Position numbers and translations under genes: made by a program. 64,000 nt of DNA, taken from positions 1 through 64,000 of the forward strand of contig NZ_QFZZ01000006.1 of the NCBI RefSeq assembly GCF_005233515.1, read 5' to 3'. Under the pieces are notes generated by a model, which worked only from the letters and a program-made list of their open reading frames with translations, was not told the DNA's origin and made no database searches. The number at the start of each line of letters is the position of its first letter. Position 1 is the stretch's first letter. The stretch comes from Pseudomonas sp. CFBP13508 (GTDB lineage Bacteria; Pseudomonadota; Gammaproteobacteria; Pseudomonadales; Pseudomonadaceae). Positions 26,764-36,335 of the stretch are shown one piece after another.

Positions 26764-26819
26764 TTGCCCGGGATTTGTTCTGCAAGGATCTTCAGTCTAT
26801 CCGTGACCGAGTCGCGGCC

Positions 26820-26872
26820 TTCGCGAGCAGGCTCGCTCCCACCGAAGTCCGAATGTGGGGCCTGCTCGCGAA
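26820..26872. repeat. REP inverted pair, family B, right arm shortened
   Basis: The left arm 26820-26842 is standard. The right arm reads GTGGGGCCTGCTCGCGAA, lacking five bases (AGCGA) found in the other copies. It lies between convergent rplS and the antiporter gene. Confidence 0.88.
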
Positions 26873-26880
26873 TCGATCCG

Positions 26881-28689
26881 TCAGGCGCCGGAACCTTGCG
26901 GTTGAATCAACGCCAGCAACGTCCACCCAGCTCCCGGCTTCAACGCCGTTTCCGGTGTCACCACATGCACCCAGCAGCTGTCATCACGCATGAACAGCAG
27001 CGTTGCACGATTGCCGTGCAGCGCTTGGTAATCCTCCCAGCCGAAGCCGTCCGTCAATGTCGTGCTGTAAAGCTCCGCTCCCTGGCCCATCTGGCCGGCC
27101 AGTTTCGAATAGGTCAGTGCCTCACTGCCCAATTGATTGCCCCGGTGTTCCAGGCTTGCGCGGTGCTTGTCGCTGCGGCGGCTTTCATGGCCGCTGGCCA
27201 GGCCGAACAGGCGCTGATGACCGAAGTCATGACGAAAGCGCATCGCCGCCAATGTGTTCAGCTCGCCCGACGGTGACAGTGCCAGCAAATGCCCCAACCC
27301 CACCAGATCCAGATGCGCGTCGGCATGCTGCGACGCCGGGTTGCCGAAGTAGGTCGGCAAGCCTTCCATGCGTGCCGCGCGGATATTCTCCCAGCTCGAA
27401 TCGGTCAGCAGCACGCGGCTGCCCAGCTGTTGCAGCGACTTGCCCAATTCGCGGGCCGGGCCATTGGCTCCAACGATCAGAAAACCGCTCGGCGCCGGTT
27501 CGGCGACCTTTAACAGCCGTGCCAGCGGTCGCGCCGTTGCGCTTTGCAAAACCACGGTGCCGATGATCACCGCAAAGGTCAGCGGCACCAGCAGCAGGGC
27601 GCCTTCATGCCCGGATTCATCCAGGCGAATCGCGAAAATCGCCGAGACAGCCGCAGCGACGATTCCGCGCGGGGCGATCCAGCACAGCAACGCTCGTTCG
27701 CGCCAGCTGAGACTGGAACCGGCGGTGCTGAGCAAAACATTCAACGGACGGGCGATCAGCTGGATCACCAACAGCAGAATCAACACCAGCGGTCCCAGGC
27801 CAAGCAAAGCGTTCAGGTCCAGACGCGCCGCGAGCAGGATGAACAGCCCGGAAATCAGCAACACGCTGAGGTTTTCCTTGAAGTGCAGAATGTGCCGCAC
27901 GTCCACGCCTTTCATGTTGGCCAGCCACATGCCCATCAGCGTCACCGCCAGGAGGCCGGACTCATGCATCACTTGGTTGGCACCGATGAAGATCGCCAGC
28001 ACGGCTGCCAGCGAGGCCAGGTTATGCAAGTATTCCGGCAGCCACTGACGTCGGATCACCGTCCCCAGCAGCCAGCCACCGACGACACCAAACGCGGCGC
28101 CACAGAGGATCACCCCGCCAAAGGTGAAGAGGCTTTGCTTGAGGCCATGACCGTCAGCGCTGGCGATGATGAAGCTATACACCACTACCGCGAGCAGAGC
28201 GCCGATCGGATCGATGACGATGCCTTCCCAGCGCAGGATGTTGGCGATCGAAGCTTTTGGCCGCACCACCCGCAGCATCGGTACGATCACGGTCGGACCG
28301 GTGACCAGGGTCAGGCTGCCAAACAGAATCGCCAGCATCCAGTCGAAGCCCAGCAGAAAATGCGTAGCCACCGCGATGACGATCCAGGTCGAAATCGCAC
28401 CGAGGGTCACCAGTCGATGAACGACGCTGCCGATCTCTTTCCATTCCGACAGGTGCAGGGTCAGGCTGCCTTCGAACAGAATCAGCGCCACTGCCAGCGA
28501 CACCAGTGGCATCAGCAGCGGGCCGAACATTTCCTGCGGGTCGAGCCAACCCAGCACCGGGCCGGCCAAAATGCCGGTCAGCAGCAGAAACAGAATGGCC
28601 GGCAGCTTCAGGCGCCATGCCAGCCACTGACAACCCAGCGCCGCCGCGCCGATCCCGCCAAATGCCAAGAGAATTTGCTGCTCGTTCAT
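26881..28689 (-). CDS. Cation:proton antiporter (NhaP/CPA1-like) with TrkA-N domain
   Basis: 602 residues. About 12 membrane helices (residues 1-~400) include the antiporter core LILFEGSLTLHLSEW, LTLVTGPTVIVPML, EGIVIDPIGALLAV and WIAPRGIVAAAVSAIFAIRL. A cytosolic TrkA-N-like nucleotide-binding region follows (FLIVGANGPARELGKSLQQL at about 410) and then a C-terminal regulatory tail. It probably exchanges Na+ or K+ for H+. ATG 28689 has GGGAG 6 nt upstream. Divergent from xerD. Confidence 0.92.
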   Translation of the reverse strand: MNEQQILLAFGGIGAAALGCQWLAWRLKLPAILFLLLTGILAGPVLGWLDPQEMFGPLLMPLVSLAVALILFEGSLTLHLSEWKEIGSVVHRLVTLGAISTWIVIAVATHFLLGFDWMLAILFGSLTLVTGPTVIVPMLRVVRPKASIANILRWEGIVIDPIGALLAVVVYSFIIASADGHGLKQSLFTFGGVILCGAAFGVVGGWLLGTVIRRQWLPEYLHNLASLAAVLAIFIGANQVMHESGLLAVTLMGMWLANMKGVDVRHILHFKENLSVLLISGLFILLAARLDLNALLGLGPLVLILLLVIQLIARPLNVLLSTAGSSLSWRERALLCWIAPRGIVAAAVSAIFAIRLDESGHEGALLLVPLTFAVIIGTVVLQSATARPLARLLKVAEPAPSGFLIVGANGPARELGKSLQQLGSRVLLTDSSWENIRAARMEGLPTYFGNPASQHADAHLDLVGLGHLLALSPSGELNTLAAMRFRHDFGHQRLFGLASGHESRRSDKHRASLEHRGNQLGSEALTYSKLAGQMGQGAELYSTTLTDGFGWEDYQALHGNRATLLFMRDDSCWVHVVTPETALKPGAGWTLLALIQPQGSGA

Positions 28690-28797
28690 TGATGCTCCCT
28701 GTTCCTTGATCTGGCTGGCTATGAAAGACTAGCGGCCATTCCCGTCGTTCACTGTCTATTTGCGCGCAGTGTGAAAAACTGCCTGCCCCGAGCACCC

Positions 28798-29694
28798 ATG
28801 CCTGCCATCGACCATCCGCTGATTGATCAATTCCTCGACGCTTTATGGCTGGAGAAAGGCCTGTCCGACAACACCCGCGACGCCTATCGCAGCGACCTCG
28901 CGCTGTTCAACGGCTGGTTGCAGGAAAAAAATCTCGAGCTGATCAATGCCGGCCGCGAATTGATCCTCGATCACCTGGCGTGGCGGCTGGAGCAAAACTA
29001 CAAGCCGCGCTCGACGGCGAGATTTCTCTCCGGGGTGCGTGGCTTTTATCGCTATCTGCTGCGGGAAAAACTGATCAGCGTCGACCCGACGTTGCGCGTC
29101 GACATGCCGCAACTGGGTCGGCCGTTGCCCAAGTCGCTGTCGGAAGCCGATGTCGAGGCGCTGCTCAAGGCGCCGGACCTGAGTGACGCCATCGGCCAGC
29201 GTGACCGCGCGATGCTGGAAGTGCTGTATGCCTGTGGCCTGCGCGTGACCGAACTGATCAGCCTGACGCTGGAGCAGGTCAACCTGCGCCAAGGCGTATT
29301 GCGGGTGATGGGCAAGGGCAGCAAGGAGCGTCTGGTGCCGATGGGCGAGGAGGCGATTGTCTGGGTCGAGCGCTATATGCGCCACGGCCGTAGCGAACTG
29401 CTCGGTGGCCGCCCCAGCGATGTACTGTTCCCCAGCCAGCGCGGCGAGCAGATGACCCGGCAGACGTTCTGGCATCGCATCAAGCATCAGGCCAAGGTCG
29501 CCGGGATCAGCAAGTCGCTGTCGCCGCACACCTTGCGTCACGCGTTCGCCACGCACCTGCTCAACCATGGCGCCGACTTGCGCGTGGTGCAGATGCTGCT
29601 CGGGCACAGCGACCTTTCCACTACCCAAATCTATACCCACGTCGCCCGCGCCCGCTTGCAGGACTTGCACGCTAAACACCACCCACGCGGCTGA
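28798..29694 (+). CDS. xerD: Site-specific tyrosine recombinase XerD
   Basis: 298 residues, the usual XerD length. The N-terminal SAM-like core-binding domain (LIDQFLDALWLEKGLSDNTR) is followed by the catalytic domain with Arg in ACGLRVTELISL, HTLRHAFATHLL, LLGHSDLSTTQIYTHV (His and Tyr). It acts with XerC at dif to resolve chromosome dimers. ATG 28798 gives the standard N-terminus MPAIDHPLIDQF; GTG 28771 adds nine residues. Confidence 0.96.
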   Translation: MPAIDHPLIDQFLDALWLEKGLSDNTRDAYRSDLALFNGWLQEKNLELINAGRELILDHLAWRLEQNYKPRSTARFLSGVRGFYRYLLREKLISVDPTLRVDMPQLGRPLPKSLSEADVEALLKAPDLSDAIGQRDRAMLEVLYACGLRVTELISLTLEQVNLRQGVLRVMGKGSKERLVPMGEEAIVWVERYMRHGRSELLGGRPSDVLFPSQRGEQMTRQTFWHRIKHQAKVAGISKSLSPHTLRHAFATHLLNHGADLRVVQMLLGHSDLSTTQIYTHVARARLQDLHAKHHPRG

Positions 29695-29722
29695 CACATC
29701 CCACAATGTTGAAATACTGACC

Positions 29723-29855
29723 TGTGGCGAGGGGATTTATCCCCGTTCAGCTGCGCAGCAGTCGCAAACCCGGCTGGCTCGATTTTGACTGAAAGATCGC
29801 GGTGGATGGTTCAGGGCTGCTTCGCAACCCAGCGGGGATAAATCCCCTCGCCACA
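29723..29855. repeat. REP-type inverted pair, family C (TGTGGCGAGGGGATTTATCC)
   Basis: The arm TGTGGCGAGGGGATTTATCC-CC at 29723-29744 is exactly inverted at 29834-29855, with an 89-bp spacer. The 320-bp xerD-dsbC gap contains this element and the dsbC leader, with no gene. Confidence 0.88.
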
Positions 29856-30014
29856 ATAATGTATGTCAGTTGCACATGAGTGTGTGGCGACAGGCGCATT
29901 CGGCCCTCGTGACCTTATGTGTTAGGCTTTGCCGGTTTGCACGATGGACGGTTATGACCCGGTGTTTCGCACGGGCGTTCTGACCGTTTCATTGGCCCGC
30001 CCTCAGGAGTACTC

Positions 30015-30746
30015 ATGCGTCTGACCCAGATTTTCGCTGCCGCCGCCATTGCGTTGGTGAGCACCTTTGCCGTCGCCGACGACGCGGCCGACAAAGCCAT
30101 TCGTCAAAGCCTGGAAAAACTCGAACTCGAGGTTCCGGTCGAGAGCATCAGTGCCAGCCCGTTGCCTGGCATGTACGAAGTCAAACTCAAAGGCAGCCGC
30201 GTGCTGTACGCCAGCGCCGATGGCCAGTACATCGTGCAGGGCAACCTGTATCAGCTGGCGAATGGCAAACCGGTCAACCTGACCGAGAAGACCGAACGCC
30301 TGGGCATTTCCAAACTGATCAATGCCATCCCGGTGGCCGAAACCGTGGTCTACCCGGCCGTGGGCGAGACCAAGTCGCACATCACCGTGTTCACCGACAC
30401 CACCTGTCCGTACTGCCACAAACTGCATGCGGAAGTGCCCGAGCTGAACAAGCGCGGCATTGAAGTGCGCTACGTGGCTTTTCCGCGCCAGGGCCTGAAT
30501 TCGCCGGGTGACGAGCAGCTGCAAGCAGTGTGGTGCTCGAAAGACAAGAAAGCCGCGATGGACAAAATGGTCGATGGCAAGGAAATCAAGGCCGCCAAGT
30601 GCGATAACCCGGTTTCCAAGCAATTCGCCCTCGGTCAGTCGATCGGCGTGAATGGCACACCGGCCATCGTTTTGGCCGACGGCCAGGTCATTCCGGGCTA
30701 CCAGCCGGCGCCACAAGTCGCCAAACTGGCGCTGGGCGCGAAGTAA
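30015..30746 (+). CDS. dsbC: Thiol:disulfide interchange protein DsbC
   Basis: 243 residues. A signal peptide (MRLTQIFAAAAIALVSTFAVA), an N-terminal dimerisation domain (to ~85) and a thioredoxin fold are present. The active site is CPYC at residues 131-134 and a second disulfide is possible between WCSKDKK and AKCDNP. The cis-Pro loop is VNGTPAIVLADG. It isomerises disulfides in the periplasm. The RBS CAGGAG precedes the ATG. Confidence 0.96.
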   Translation: MRLTQIFAAAAIALVSTFAVADDAADKAIRQSLEKLELEVPVESISASPLPGMYEVKLKGSRVLYASADGQYIVQGNLYQLANGKPVNLTEKTERLGISKLINAIPVAETVVYPAVGETKSHITVFTDTTCPYCHKLHAEVPELNKRGIEVRYVAFPRQGLNSPGDEQLQAVWCSKDKKAAMDKMVDGKEIKAAKCDNPVSKQFALGQSIGVNGTPAIVLADGQVIPGYQPAPQVAKLALGAK

Positions 30747-30877
30747 ATCGCATCGTCACGGGCAACCGTTGACGATCGTGGTCCGGCAGCAACAGCGCCG
30801 GGCCATCAACAGAGAGCCGCGAGCACGCGGTTGTTTTCCGGCCGACCCTGTGTCGGCCGTTTCATGGGGAGTTCACA

Positions 30878-32182
30878 GTGAATCCGGTCAAAGTAGGCAT
30901 CTGTGGGTTAGGGACCGTCGGTGGCGGTACCTTCAACGTACTTCAGCGCAACGCCGAGGAAATTGCTCGTCGTGCCGGGCGTGGAATCGAAGTGGCACAA
31001 ATTGCCACGCGCACGCCAAAGCCTCAGTTCCAGACGACCGGTATTGCGATTACCAACGATGTCTTCGAAGTGGCCACGAACCCTGAGATCGACATCGTCA
31101 TAGAGCTGATGGGCGGCTACACCGTTGCCCGCGAGCTGGTACTCAAGGCCATCGAGAATGGCAAGCATGTGGTCACCGCGAATAAGGCGCTGATAGCCGT
31201 TCACGGTAATGAGATTTTCGCCAAGGCACGCGAGAAAGGCGTGATCGTGGCATTCGAAGCGGCGGTGGCCGGTGGCATTCCGGTGATCAAGGCGATCCGC
31301 GAAGGCCTGTCCGCCAACCGCATCAACTGGGTTGCCGGGATCATCAACGGCACCGGCAACTTCATCCTCACCGAAATGCGCGAGAAGGGCCGTACGTTTG
31401 AAGACGTACTCGCCGAAGCGCAGGCGCTGGGTTACGCCGAAGCCGATCCGACCTTCGACGTCGAAGGCATCGATGCCGCGCACAAGCTGACCATTCTGGC
31501 GTCGATTGCCTTCGGTATTCCGCTGCAATTCGACAAGGCGTACACCGAAGGCATCACCAAGCTGACCACCGCCGACGTCAACTACGCCGAAGCGCTGGGC
31601 TATCGCATCAAGCACCTCGGTGTGGCGCGCAGCACTGACGCCGGCATCGAGTTGCGCGTGCACCCGACGCTGATTCCGGCCGATCGCCTGATCGCCAATG
31701 TCAACGGCGTGATGAACGCAGTGATGGTCAACGGCGACGCCGCCGGTTCGACGCTGTTCTACGGTGCCGGCGCTGGCATGGAGCCGACCGCTTCTTCGGT
31801 GATCGCCGACCTGGTCGACGTGGTTCGCGCCATGACTTCCGACCCGGAAAACCGTGTGCCGCACCTCGCCTTCCAGCCGGACTCGCTGTCGGCGCATCCG
31901 ATCCTGCCGATCGAAGCCTGCGAAAGCGCTTATTACCTGCGCATTCACGCCAAGGATCATCCGGGCGTACTGGCCCAGGTGGCGAGCATCCTGTCGGAGC
32001 GCGGCATCAATATCGAATCGATCATGCAGAAGGAAGTCGAAGAGCATGACGGTCTGGTGCCGATGATCCTGCTGACCCACCGCGTGGTCGAGCAACGCAT
32101 CAATGATGCGATCACCGCGCTGGAAGCTCTGGCTGGCGTCGACGGCCCGGTTGTACGGATCCGTGTCGAACATTTGAACTAA
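30878..32182 (+). CDS. hom: Homoserine dehydrogenase
   Basis: 434 residues. The NAD(P)-binding N-terminus is VKVGICGLGTVGGGTFNVLQ. The catalytic domain contains NGTGNFILTEM and EGIDAAHKLTILASIAFG, and a C-terminal ACT domain (YYLRIHAKDHPGVLAQVASI) allows threonine feedback control. It reduces aspartate semialdehyde to homoserine. The GTG start is preceded by GGGGAG. thrC follows directly, so the pair forms the threonine branch. Confidence 0.97.
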   Translation: MNPVKVGICGLGTVGGGTFNVLQRNAEEIARRAGRGIEVAQIATRTPKPQFQTTGIAITNDVFEVATNPEIDIVIELMGGYTVARELVLKAIENGKHVVTANKALIAVHGNEIFAKAREKGVIVAFEAAVAGGIPVIKAIREGLSANRINWVAGIINGTGNFILTEMREKGRTFEDVLAEAQALGYAEADPTFDVEGIDAAHKLTILASIAFGIPLQFDKAYTEGITKLTTADVNYAEALGYRIKHLGVARSTDAGIELRVHPTLIPADRLIANVNGVMNAVMVNGDAAGSTLFYGAGAGMEPTASSVIADLVDVVRAMTSDPENRVPHLAFQPDSLSAHPILPIEACESAYYLRIHAKDHPGVLAQVASILSERGINIESIMQKEVEEHDGLVPMILLTHRVVEQRINDAITALEALAGVDGPVVRIRVEHLN

Positions 32183-32193
32183 AAGCAGCGGCA

Positions 32194-32267
32194 AGCTTCG
32201 AGCTGCAAGCGGCAAGAGAGAAGCAGTCTGGCTTTTACTTGCGACTTGCAGCTTGCAGCTTGCAGCT
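32194..32267. repeat. Imperfect palindromic repeat, family D (AGCTTCGAGCTGCAAGC)
   Basis: AGCTTCGAGCTGCAAGCGGC (from 32194) faces an inverted, partly tandem arm, GCGACTTGCAGCTTGCAGCT (to 32267), in which CTTGCAG is repeated. It fills most of the 106-bp gap between hom and thrC and could affect co-expression. Confidence 0.75.
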
Positions 32268-32288
32268 CAAACCGAAGGTTTGAAAAAA

Positions 32289-33698
32289 ATGCGATATATC
32301 AGTACTCGCGGCCAGGCCCCGGCCCTGAATTTCGAAGAGGTCCTGCTGGCCGGTCTGGCGACCGATGGCGGTCTGTACGTCCCGGAAAACCTGCCCCGTT
32401 TCACTCAGGAAGAAATCGCTTCCTGGGCCGGCCTGCCGTATCACGAGCTGGCCTTCCGGGTGATGCGTCCGTTCGTCACCGGCAGCATTCCCGACGCCGA
32501 CTTCAAGAAGATTCTCGAAGAAACCTACGGTGTGTTCGCCCACAGCGCCGTGGCGCCACTGCGTCAGTTGAACGGTAATGAATGGGTGCTCGAGCTGTTC
32601 CACGGCCCGACCCTGGCGTTCAAGGACTTCGCCCTGCAACTGCTCGGTCGTCTGCTCGATTACGTGCTGGAAAAGCGCGGCGAGCGCGTGGTGATCGTCG
32701 GTGCCACCTCCGGTGATACCGGTTCGGCGGCCATCGAAGGCTGCAAGCACTGCGAAAACGTCGACATCTTCATCCTGCACCCGCACCAGCGTGTATCCGA
32801 AGTGCAGCGTCGGCAGATGACGACGATCTTCGGCGAGAACATCCACAACATCGCCATCGAAGGCAACTTCGATGACTGCCAGGAAATGGTCAAGAACAGC
32901 TTCGCCGACCAGAGCTTCCTCAAAGGCACGCGTCTGGTGGCGGTGAACTCGATCAACTGGGCGCGGATCATGGCCCAGATCGTCTACTACTTCCACGCGG
33001 CCCTGCAGTTGGGCGGCCCGGCGCGTTCGGTGTCGTTCTCGGTACCGACCGGCAACTTCGGCGACATCTTCGCCGGCTACCTGGCGCGCAACATGGGCCT
33101 GCCGATCAACCAGTTGATCGTAGCGACCAACCGCAACGACATCCTGCACCGCTTCATGAGCGGCAACCAGTACGTCAAGGAAACCCTGCACGCAACGCTG
33201 TCGCCGTCGATGGACATCATGGTGTCGTCGAACTTCGAGCGTCTGCTGTTCGACCTGCACGGGCGTAACGGTGCGGCGATCGCCGGCCTGATGGACTCGT
33301 TCAAAAAGGACGGCAGCTTCAGCGTTGAACAAGAGCGCTGGACCGAAGCGCGCAAACTGTTCGACTCGCTGGCCGTGGATGACGCACAAACCTGCGAAAC
33401 CATCGCTGAAGTCTACGAGCAGACCGGCGAAGTGCTGGATCCGCACACCGCCATTGGCGTCAAGGCCGCGCGCGAATGCCGTCGCAGTCTGGACATTCCA
33501 ATGGTGATTCTCGGCACTGCCCATCCGGTCAAGTTTCCTGAGGCAGTGGAGAAAGCGGGTGTAGGAAAAGCGCTCGAGCTACCTGCACATCTTTCTGATT
33601 TGTTTGAGCGAAACGAGCGCTGCACTGTTCTGCCAAACGATCTCAAAGCCGTGCAAGCCTTTGTCAGCCAGCATGGCAACCGCGGCAAGCCCCTTTAA
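32289..33698 (+). CDS. thrC: Threonine synthase
   Basis: 469 residues. The N-terminus MRYISTRGQAPALNFEEVLL is typical of the long ThrC form. PLP-binding Lys112 is in GPTLAFKDFALQLLGR, and GATSGDTGSAAIEG is the phosphate-binding loop. It converts O-phosphohomoserine to threonine. The ATG at 32289 gives the conserved N-terminus; the in-frame extension to 32253 lies within the palindromic repeat. Confidence 0.97.
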   Translation: MRYISTRGQAPALNFEEVLLAGLATDGGLYVPENLPRFTQEEIASWAGLPYHELAFRVMRPFVTGSIPDADFKKILEETYGVFAHSAVAPLRQLNGNEWVLELFHGPTLAFKDFALQLLGRLLDYVLEKRGERVVIVGATSGDTGSAAIEGCKHCENVDIFILHPHQRVSEVQRRQMTTIFGENIHNIAIEGNFDDCQEMVKNSFADQSFLKGTRLVAVNSINWARIMAQIVYYFHAALQLGGPARSVSFSVPTGNFGDIFAGYLARNMGLPINQLIVATNRNDILHRFMSGNQYVKETLHATLSPSMDIMVSSNFERLLFDLHGRNGAAIAGLMDSFKKDGSFSVEQERWTEARKLFDSLAVDDAQTCETIAEVYEQTGEVLDPHTAIGVKAARECRRSLDIPMVILGTAHPVKFPEAVEKAGVGKALELPAHLSDLFERNERCTVLPNDLKAVQAFVSQHGNRGKPL

Positions 33699-33722
33699 GC
33701 GCGCAAAAGCTGTCACATTTTG

Positions 33723-33748
33723 AAGCCCGTCTCCTGACGGGCTTTTTT
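33723..33748 (+). terminator. Rho-independent terminator after thrC
   Basis: AAGCCCGT (33723-33730) pairs with ACGGGCTT (33737-33744), followed by a run of T, 24 nt after the stop codon. Confidence 0.92.
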
Positions 33749-33818
33749 GTTTCTGCTGCCACACTGCTCGGGTTTTCACCCATGAAGGACGGGTGAGTCG
33801 ATCACGAAGGAAATGGCA

Positions 33819-35189
33819 ATGCTGTTTTACAGAGGTTTGAAACCGGCACTGGGCTGGTTGGTTTTGTGGGCGATGCTGGGATGCAACAGTGCCTTGGCAG
33901 CGCAAATGGCACTCGATCAGGCGCATGCGTCAGTCAATGTGCCACCTGTCGAACTGGATGCGCACGAGCGACAATGGATCCGTGACAATCCCAAGGTCAC
34001 AGTCGCCTCGGTTCAGTATCCGCTGTACCTGTTTCAGGACGAACACGGGCAGTGGAGCGGTCTGAACAACGATGTGCTCAAACGCGTCAGTGCAATGACG
34101 GGCCTGCAATTCGAGCATCAGGAATCGTTTTCTACCGATCATATGCTCGAACGTCTGCAAACCGGGGTCGCGGACATCAGTACGACCCTGGCCGTGAGCG
34201 ACGAGCGCAAGATGTTCCTGGATTTCAGCCACGCCTTCGGGGGAGCGGGGTGGGTCTTCGTCGGGCATGCCAACGCGCCGATCGTGGAATCCTTTGAACA
34301 ACTGGCGAATCGCGTGGTGGTACTGCCGGCCCGGCATGCGCTGGAGGATCTGATCCGGCGTGACTACCCCGCGATTGAAATACGCTCGGTGAAGACCTAT
34401 GCCGAAGCGCGAGCACTGGTCGAGAGCGGTGAGGCCTACGCCACGATCGAAAACGAAATCGGCGCGCAGCTTTACCCGTTGGGGATGCTCAAGGTTGGAG
34501 GCCTGGTGGAGGGCAAGTGGGAAGCCGATCATCTGGCTGTACGAAAAGGCATGCCGCAGCTGCTGAGTATTCTCAACAAGGCGCTGGAAGCTTTCCCTGC
34601 GGCGGAGTTGCGGGCGATCCGTCTCAAATGGCTCGAAGGCATTTCGCCGACGCCGGTGCCGTCGATCTGGCAGCAGTTGGTCGAGTGGGGATGCTGGGCG
34701 ATGGGCGTGATCGGTGTTTTCGGAATATTGTCATTGGTCTGGAACAGGCGGCTGGCGGCCGTGATCAAGTTGCGCTGCGCAGCGGAAAAGGAACTGGGGG
34801 ACCAACTGGCCTTTCAGCACGCCCTGATTGATTCCATGCCCGATCCGGTGTTTGTTCGTGATCTGCAGGGGCGCCTGATCATCTGCAACCGCAGTTACGA
34901 AGAGGCGCTGTCGGTGCGCCTGGACCAGATGCACGGACGCTTGCTGATCGAGGTCGATGCGTTTCCCGAAGCCACCGCGCGCATGCTGCACGAGGAGTTC
35001 ATCGCGCAGTTGCAGACCCGCAAATCGCGCTTCAGCAAGCGGCAGTTGCTGTTCAATGGCGGGCCGCGTGAGGTCTATCAGTGGACGGTGCCGTTTTACA
35101 GCGGCGACGGCAAATTGCGCGGCTTGTTGGGCGGCTGGACCGACATCACCCAGCGCCGGACCGAGAGCGGTTGCCGATGTCTGCAATAA
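33819..35189 (+). CDS. BvgS-like sensor: periplasmic solute-binding, TM and PAS domains, no kinase
   Basis: 456 residues. A signal peptide (LVLWAMLGCNSALAAQ) leads into a periplasmic SBP_bac_3 domain (WIRDNPKVTVASVQYPLYLF to ~285). One transmembrane helix follows (WGCWAMGVIGVFGILSLVW, ~290-310), then a short coiled segment and a PAS domain (~335-445, LIDSMPDPVFVRDLQGRLI, GGWTDITQRR). The protein then stops after ESGCRCLQ, whereas BvgS/EvgS-type sensors continue into a histidine kinase. ATG 33819 has AAGGA 7 nt upstream; ATG 33813 is too close. A small receiver-like gene follows 117 nt later. Confidence 0.82.
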   Translation: MLFYRGLKPALGWLVLWAMLGCNSALAAQMALDQAHASVNVPPVELDAHERQWIRDNPKVTVASVQYPLYLFQDEHGQWSGLNNDVLKRVSAMTGLQFEHQESFSTDHMLERLQTGVADISTTLAVSDERKMFLDFSHAFGGAGWVFVGHANAPIVESFEQLANRVVVLPARHALEDLIRRDYPAIEIRSVKTYAEARALVESGEAYATIENEIGAQLYPLGMLKVGGLVEGKWEADHLAVRKGMPQLLSILNKALEAFPAAELRAIRLKWLEGISPTPVPSIWQQLVEWGCWAMGVIGVFGILSLVWNRRLAAVIKLRCAAEKELGDQLAFQHALIDSMPDPVFVRDLQGRLIICNRSYEEALSVRLDQMHGRLLIEVDAFPEATARMLHEEFIAQLQTRKSRFSKRQLLFNGGPREVYQWTVPFYSGDGKLRGLLGGWTDITQRRTESGCRCLQ

Positions 35190-35306
35190 AGTAAGGAAAT
35201 GTCCTGCAAGACGCGGCTCCTTTTCTGATGGGAGGCTTAAGACGCCTGCCCTAGAGTGAACGACAACTGCGGTGAGAGTCCGCGATGATCGCTTCAGAGG
35301 TCGCCC

Positions 35307-35714
35307 ATGCGCTCGCTTAAAGTCCTGATTCTTGAACCCAACCCGTTCCAGCTGATGGCATTGCATCAAATGCTCAATGCCATCGGCATCTACGATGTAT
35401 TGACCGCGCCTTCGCTTGCGTCGGCCCTGAGTTCACTGGGGCATCGCGGCGCAGTCGATATCGCCATCTGCGATCCGCAACTCAAGGGCGGTGATGGCCT
35501 CGCTCTGATTCATCACCTGGCGGCGCACCATGAGGCGCGTGCACTGATTCTGCTGGGCGCGGTCGCACAGAGCCTGTTGAGTGACCTCGAACCAGTGCTT
35601 CGCCAACAGCGCCTGCGCCTGCTGGGGCGGCTGCAAACGCCGGTCTCGGCGGTGTTGATGAGAGGTCTGCTGGACAGTTATCTGCTGACTGCACAGGAAC
35701 TCATCGAGGCCTGA
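35307..35714 (+). CDS. Stand-alone response-regulator receiver-like protein
   Basis: 135 residues with a CheY-like layout: LKVLILEPNPFQLMALHQML (beta1/alpha1) and DIAICDPQLKGGDGLALI, containing the likely phospho-acceptor Asp. The acidic pair that normally follows beta1 (DD or ED) is EP here, and the conserved Lys near the end is not evident. There is no output domain. It may be a phosphate sink or a degenerate partner of the truncated sensor upstream. Confidence 0.72.
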   Translation: MRSLKVLILEPNPFQLMALHQMLNAIGIYDVLTAPSLASALSSLGHRGAVDIAICDPQLKGGDGLALIHHLAAHHEARALILLGAVAQSLLSDLEPVLRQQRLRLLGRLQTPVSAVLMRGLLDSYLLTAQELIEA

Positions 35715-35876
35715 AACTCGCGGTTATCTTTCTGTCATCTTCGCCGTGCATGCTCTGTCAGACGCGGTCCCGCGAGATCAGGACGCGACAGGCAGAACTT
35801 TCTTCTCGGGCCGGTGGTCATTTATTGTGAACACGCCCCAGGCACTGTGTTTTCGGACTATTGAGTGGAGATCGAG

Positions 35877-36158
35877 ATGGAAAGTATCAGTCTATTGCTC
35901 GGTGAGGCTCTGAGCCCGTATCAGGTGACGCTGACCCCTCGTGGCAGCCATGGTGAATGTCTGGTGACGCTGAAGAACAGCAGCGGCGCAATTGTGGTGG
36001 AACGCGAATTCAGTCAGGCCCAGTTGAGCGACAAGCGCTTGCTGACAGACGTGGTGGACGGCCTGCACCGTGACGTCATGATCGCCGAAGGGCGGCTGAA
36101 ACCCTGCGTCATCGCGGCGTTGCGCAATGCGGCTCTGGACAAGCGTCCGGCCCTGTAA
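35877..36158 (+). CDS. DUF3509 domain-containing protein
   Basis: 93 residues. MESISLLLGEALSPYQVTLT, ECLVTLKNSSGAIVVEREFS and LVDGLHRD-like residues (here VVDGLHRDVMIAEGRLKP) match the small Pseudomonas-specific DUF3509 family of unknown function. ATG 35877 has GGAG 6 nt upstream; GTG 35865 was rejected because it overlaps that site. No signal peptide or membrane segment is present. Confidence 0.78.
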   Translation: MESISLLLGEALSPYQVTLTPRGSHGECLVTLKNSSGAIVVEREFSQAQLSDKRLLTDVVDGLHRDVMIAEGRLKPCVIAALRNAALDKRPAL

Positions 36159-36283
36159 AGATGAAATATTTTTTGTGGGAACCTTCCTGCATCCCTGTCA
36201 GTCAGACCCCATAACAGCAGGATCAAGCATTGTGCTCCGGTGCTTGTCGCTTGCTGCTACGGGTCTCGAAGCAGACCACGTTT

Positions 36284-36319
36284 AACCCCGAGTCGTCTCC
36301 CCACTTCTCGGGGTTTCTT
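36284..36319 (+). terminator. Rho-independent terminator
   Basis: AACCCCGAG (36284-36292) pairs with CTCGGGGTT (36307-36315), followed by TCTTTTT. It separates the DUF3509 gene from the convergent solute-binding gene. Confidence 0.85.
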
Positions 36320-36335
36320 TTTGCCCGGGATTTGC

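Noticed and set aside
35715..35876. Possible hairpin or small RNA in CTGTCAGACGCGGTCCCGCG
   Set aside because: The stem is imperfect (GCGGTCC against GGACGCG) and there is no T-tract or promoter to support an RNA gene.
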